This document shows positions 4,647 to 6,167 of a stretch of 6,167 nucleotides of DNA, one piece after another. The DNA lies in assembly GCA_036274635.1 (NCBI GenBank), contig DASUFI010000007.1:1-6167 (forward strand), given 5' to 3'. Position 1 is the stretch's first letter; each line of letters begins with the position of its first letter. The notes beneath the pieces are model-generated. The model did no database searches. It worked only from the letters and a program-made list of their open reading frames with translations, and was not told where the DNA came from. Position numbers and translations under genes: made by a program. The DNA comes from DASUFI01 sp036274635. GTDB taxonomy: Bacteria; Planctomycetota; B15-G4.

Positions 4647-5687
4647 ATGCAGGCCGTCGTCATCCGCGAGCACGGCGACCTCGACGCGCTGCGCTTCGAG
4701 CAGCTGCCCGACCCGCAGGCCGGCGCCGGGGAGGTACGCCTCGCGGTCAAGGCCGTCGGCCTCAACCACCTCGACACCTGGGTGCGCCGCGGGGTGCCGG
4801 GCCACACCTTTCCTTTGCCCATGATCCCCGGCTGCGACTTCTCCGGCGTGGTGGACCAGGTGGGCCCGGGCGTGAAGGGCGTGGCCGTGGGCGACAGGGT
4901 GCTGGTCGCGCCGGGCTTCTCGTGCGGGCGCTGCGAGGCGTGTCTGTCCGGGCAGGACCAGCTGTGCCGCGACTACGGCATCTTCGGCGAGACCACGAAC
5001 GGCGGCTGCGCGGACTTCGCGGTCGTGCCGGCGGTCAACGTGATCCCCCTGCCAGCCAAGCTGGAGTTCACGGCGGCGGCGGCCTTCCCGCTCACCTTCC
5101 TCACGGCCTGGCACATGCTGGTCGCGCGCTGCGGGCTGCGGCCCGGCGACGACGTGCTGGTGCACGCGGCGGGCAGCGGCGTGGGCAGCGCGGCGGTGCA
5201 GATCGCGCGGCTGTTCGGGGCGCGGGTCATCGCCACCGCGGGCAGCGACCGCAAGCTGGAGCAGGCGCGCGCGCTGGGCGCGGAGCACGCCATCAACTAC
5301 GAGACCCGCGACTGGGTGGCCGAGGTGCGGAAGCTCACGGGGCGGCGTGGCGTGGACATCGTGGTCGAACACGTGGGCGAGAAGACCTTTCCCGGCAGCC
5401 TCAAGGTGCTGGCCAAGGGCGGCCGCGTGGTGACCTGCGGCGCGACCAGCGGCAGCCGGCTCGAGGCCAACCTGCAGCTCATCTTCTTCAAGAGCCTGTC
5501 CATCCTCGGCTCCACCATGGGCAGCCGCGGCGAGCTCTTGCGCATCGTGGAGCTGGTGGCGCGCGGCCAGCTGCGGCCCGTGGTGGACCGCGTGCTGCCG
5601 CTGTCCCAGCTGCGCGAGGCGCACGAGGCCATGGGCCGGCGCGAACAATTCGGCAAGATCGTGCTCGTGCCCGACGGCGCGGGCTGA
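4647..5687 (+). CDS. Zinc-binding MDR-family NAD(P)-dependent oxidoreductase
   Basis: The product is 346 residues, a medium-chain dehydrogenase/reductase (GroES-like N-terminal domain, then Rossmann domain). A structural-zinc lobe is intact: C93, C96, C99 and C107 in CxxCxxCx7C. The cofactor-binding turn is HAAGSGVGSAAVQIA (173-187), and VVEHVG plus GGRVVTCGATSG follow as usual. The catalytic-zinc residues of classical alcohol dehydrogenases are changed: the Cys of the first motif is Asn (NHLD, 40-43) and the GHE motif reads GCD (62-64). It may therefore act as a quinone- or enoyl-type reductase, or use an altered metal site. The start at 4647 is supported by GGAG 6 bases upstream and the family-typical MQAVVIREHG; the open frame further upstream overlaps the hydratase gene. 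It lies between enoyl-CoA hydratase and 3-hydroxyacyl-CoA dehydrogenase genes, so its substrate is probably a CoA ester or a derived aldehyde, alcohol or enone. Substrate not assignable. Confidence 0.94.
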   Translation: MQAVVIREHGDLDALRFEQLPDPQAGAGEVRLAVKAVGLNHLDTWVRRGVPGHTFPLPMIPGCDFSGVVDQVGPGVKGVAVGDRVLVAPGFSCGRCEACLSGQDQLCRDYGIFGETTNGGCADFAVVPAVNVIPLPAKLEFTAAAAFPLTFLTAWHMLVARCGLRPGDDVLVHAAGSGVGSAAVQIARLFGARVIATAGSDRKLEQARALGAEHAINYETRDWVAEVRKLTGRRGVDIVVEHVGEKTFPGSLKVLAKGGRVVTCGATSGSRLEANLQLIFFKSLSILGSTMGSRGELLRIVELVARGQLRPVVDRVLPLSQLREAHEAMGRREQFGKIVLVPDGAG

Positions 5688-5700
5688 CCCGGGAGTCCTC

Positions 5701-6167
<467 letters not shown>

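Overview
This 6.2 kb window is GC-rich, with strong G/C preference at third codon positions, and it is fully bacterial in layout: tight genes, short intergenic gaps and Shine-Dalgarno sites on several genes. The secreted protein encoded on the minus strand ends in a domain of a kind I associate with environmental Planctomycetota (a 'PFKGG.LVP.P' block, then 'G.WPAG.PAG', then 'SNAL.ATTP' at the very C-terminus). I therefore suspect a high-GC planctomycete or a relative. No rRNA or other phylogenetic marker is present, so the taxon is an inference.

Left two thirds (about 1-3777): four plus-strand genes (26-688, 1814-2422, 2431-3057, 3130-3777) encode divergent paralogues of about 202-220 residues. 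All four share one architecture: a short N-terminal tail, one hydrophobic helix, a helical segment, an Ala/Pro-rich linker, a second helical segment, a basic patch, and a conserved C-terminal domain. That domain opens with a signature close to LWTxxQLLDAYGPPD and ends in aromatic beta-strand-like segments. I do not recognise the family by name. The C-terminal domain looks to me like a BamE/SmpA-OmlA-type fold, so membrane-anchored envelope proteins are the best guess. Between copies 1 and 2 lies a minus-strand gene (1688-819) for a signal-peptide-bearing secreted protein of unknown function. Copies 1 and 2 start with a near-identical TATCAT promoter box 7-8 bases before the ATG, which suggests leaderless transcripts. 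Copy 3 follows copy 2 by 8 bases, as in an operon. Copy 4 has its own extended -10 and a 7-codon upstream reading frame.

Right third (3804-6167): an apparent operon of three acyl-CoA-type metabolic genes begins with its own promoter-like box. It encodes an enoyl-CoA hydratase, a zinc-binding MDR-family oxidoreductase whose usual catalytic zinc ligands are substituted, and a 3-hydroxyacyl-CoA dehydrogenase cut by the window edge. Hydratase and dehydrogenase would catalyse consecutive steps (enoyl-CoA to 3-hydroxyacyl-CoA to 3-ketoacyl-CoA) of beta-oxidation or a related pathway. The MDR enzyme presumably reduces or oxidises a linked intermediate. I see no reason to connect this operon functionally to the paralogue array beyond adjacency.

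No RNA genes, CRISPR arrays, transposase genes or attachment sites were seen. The most interesting part of the window is the paralogue array.
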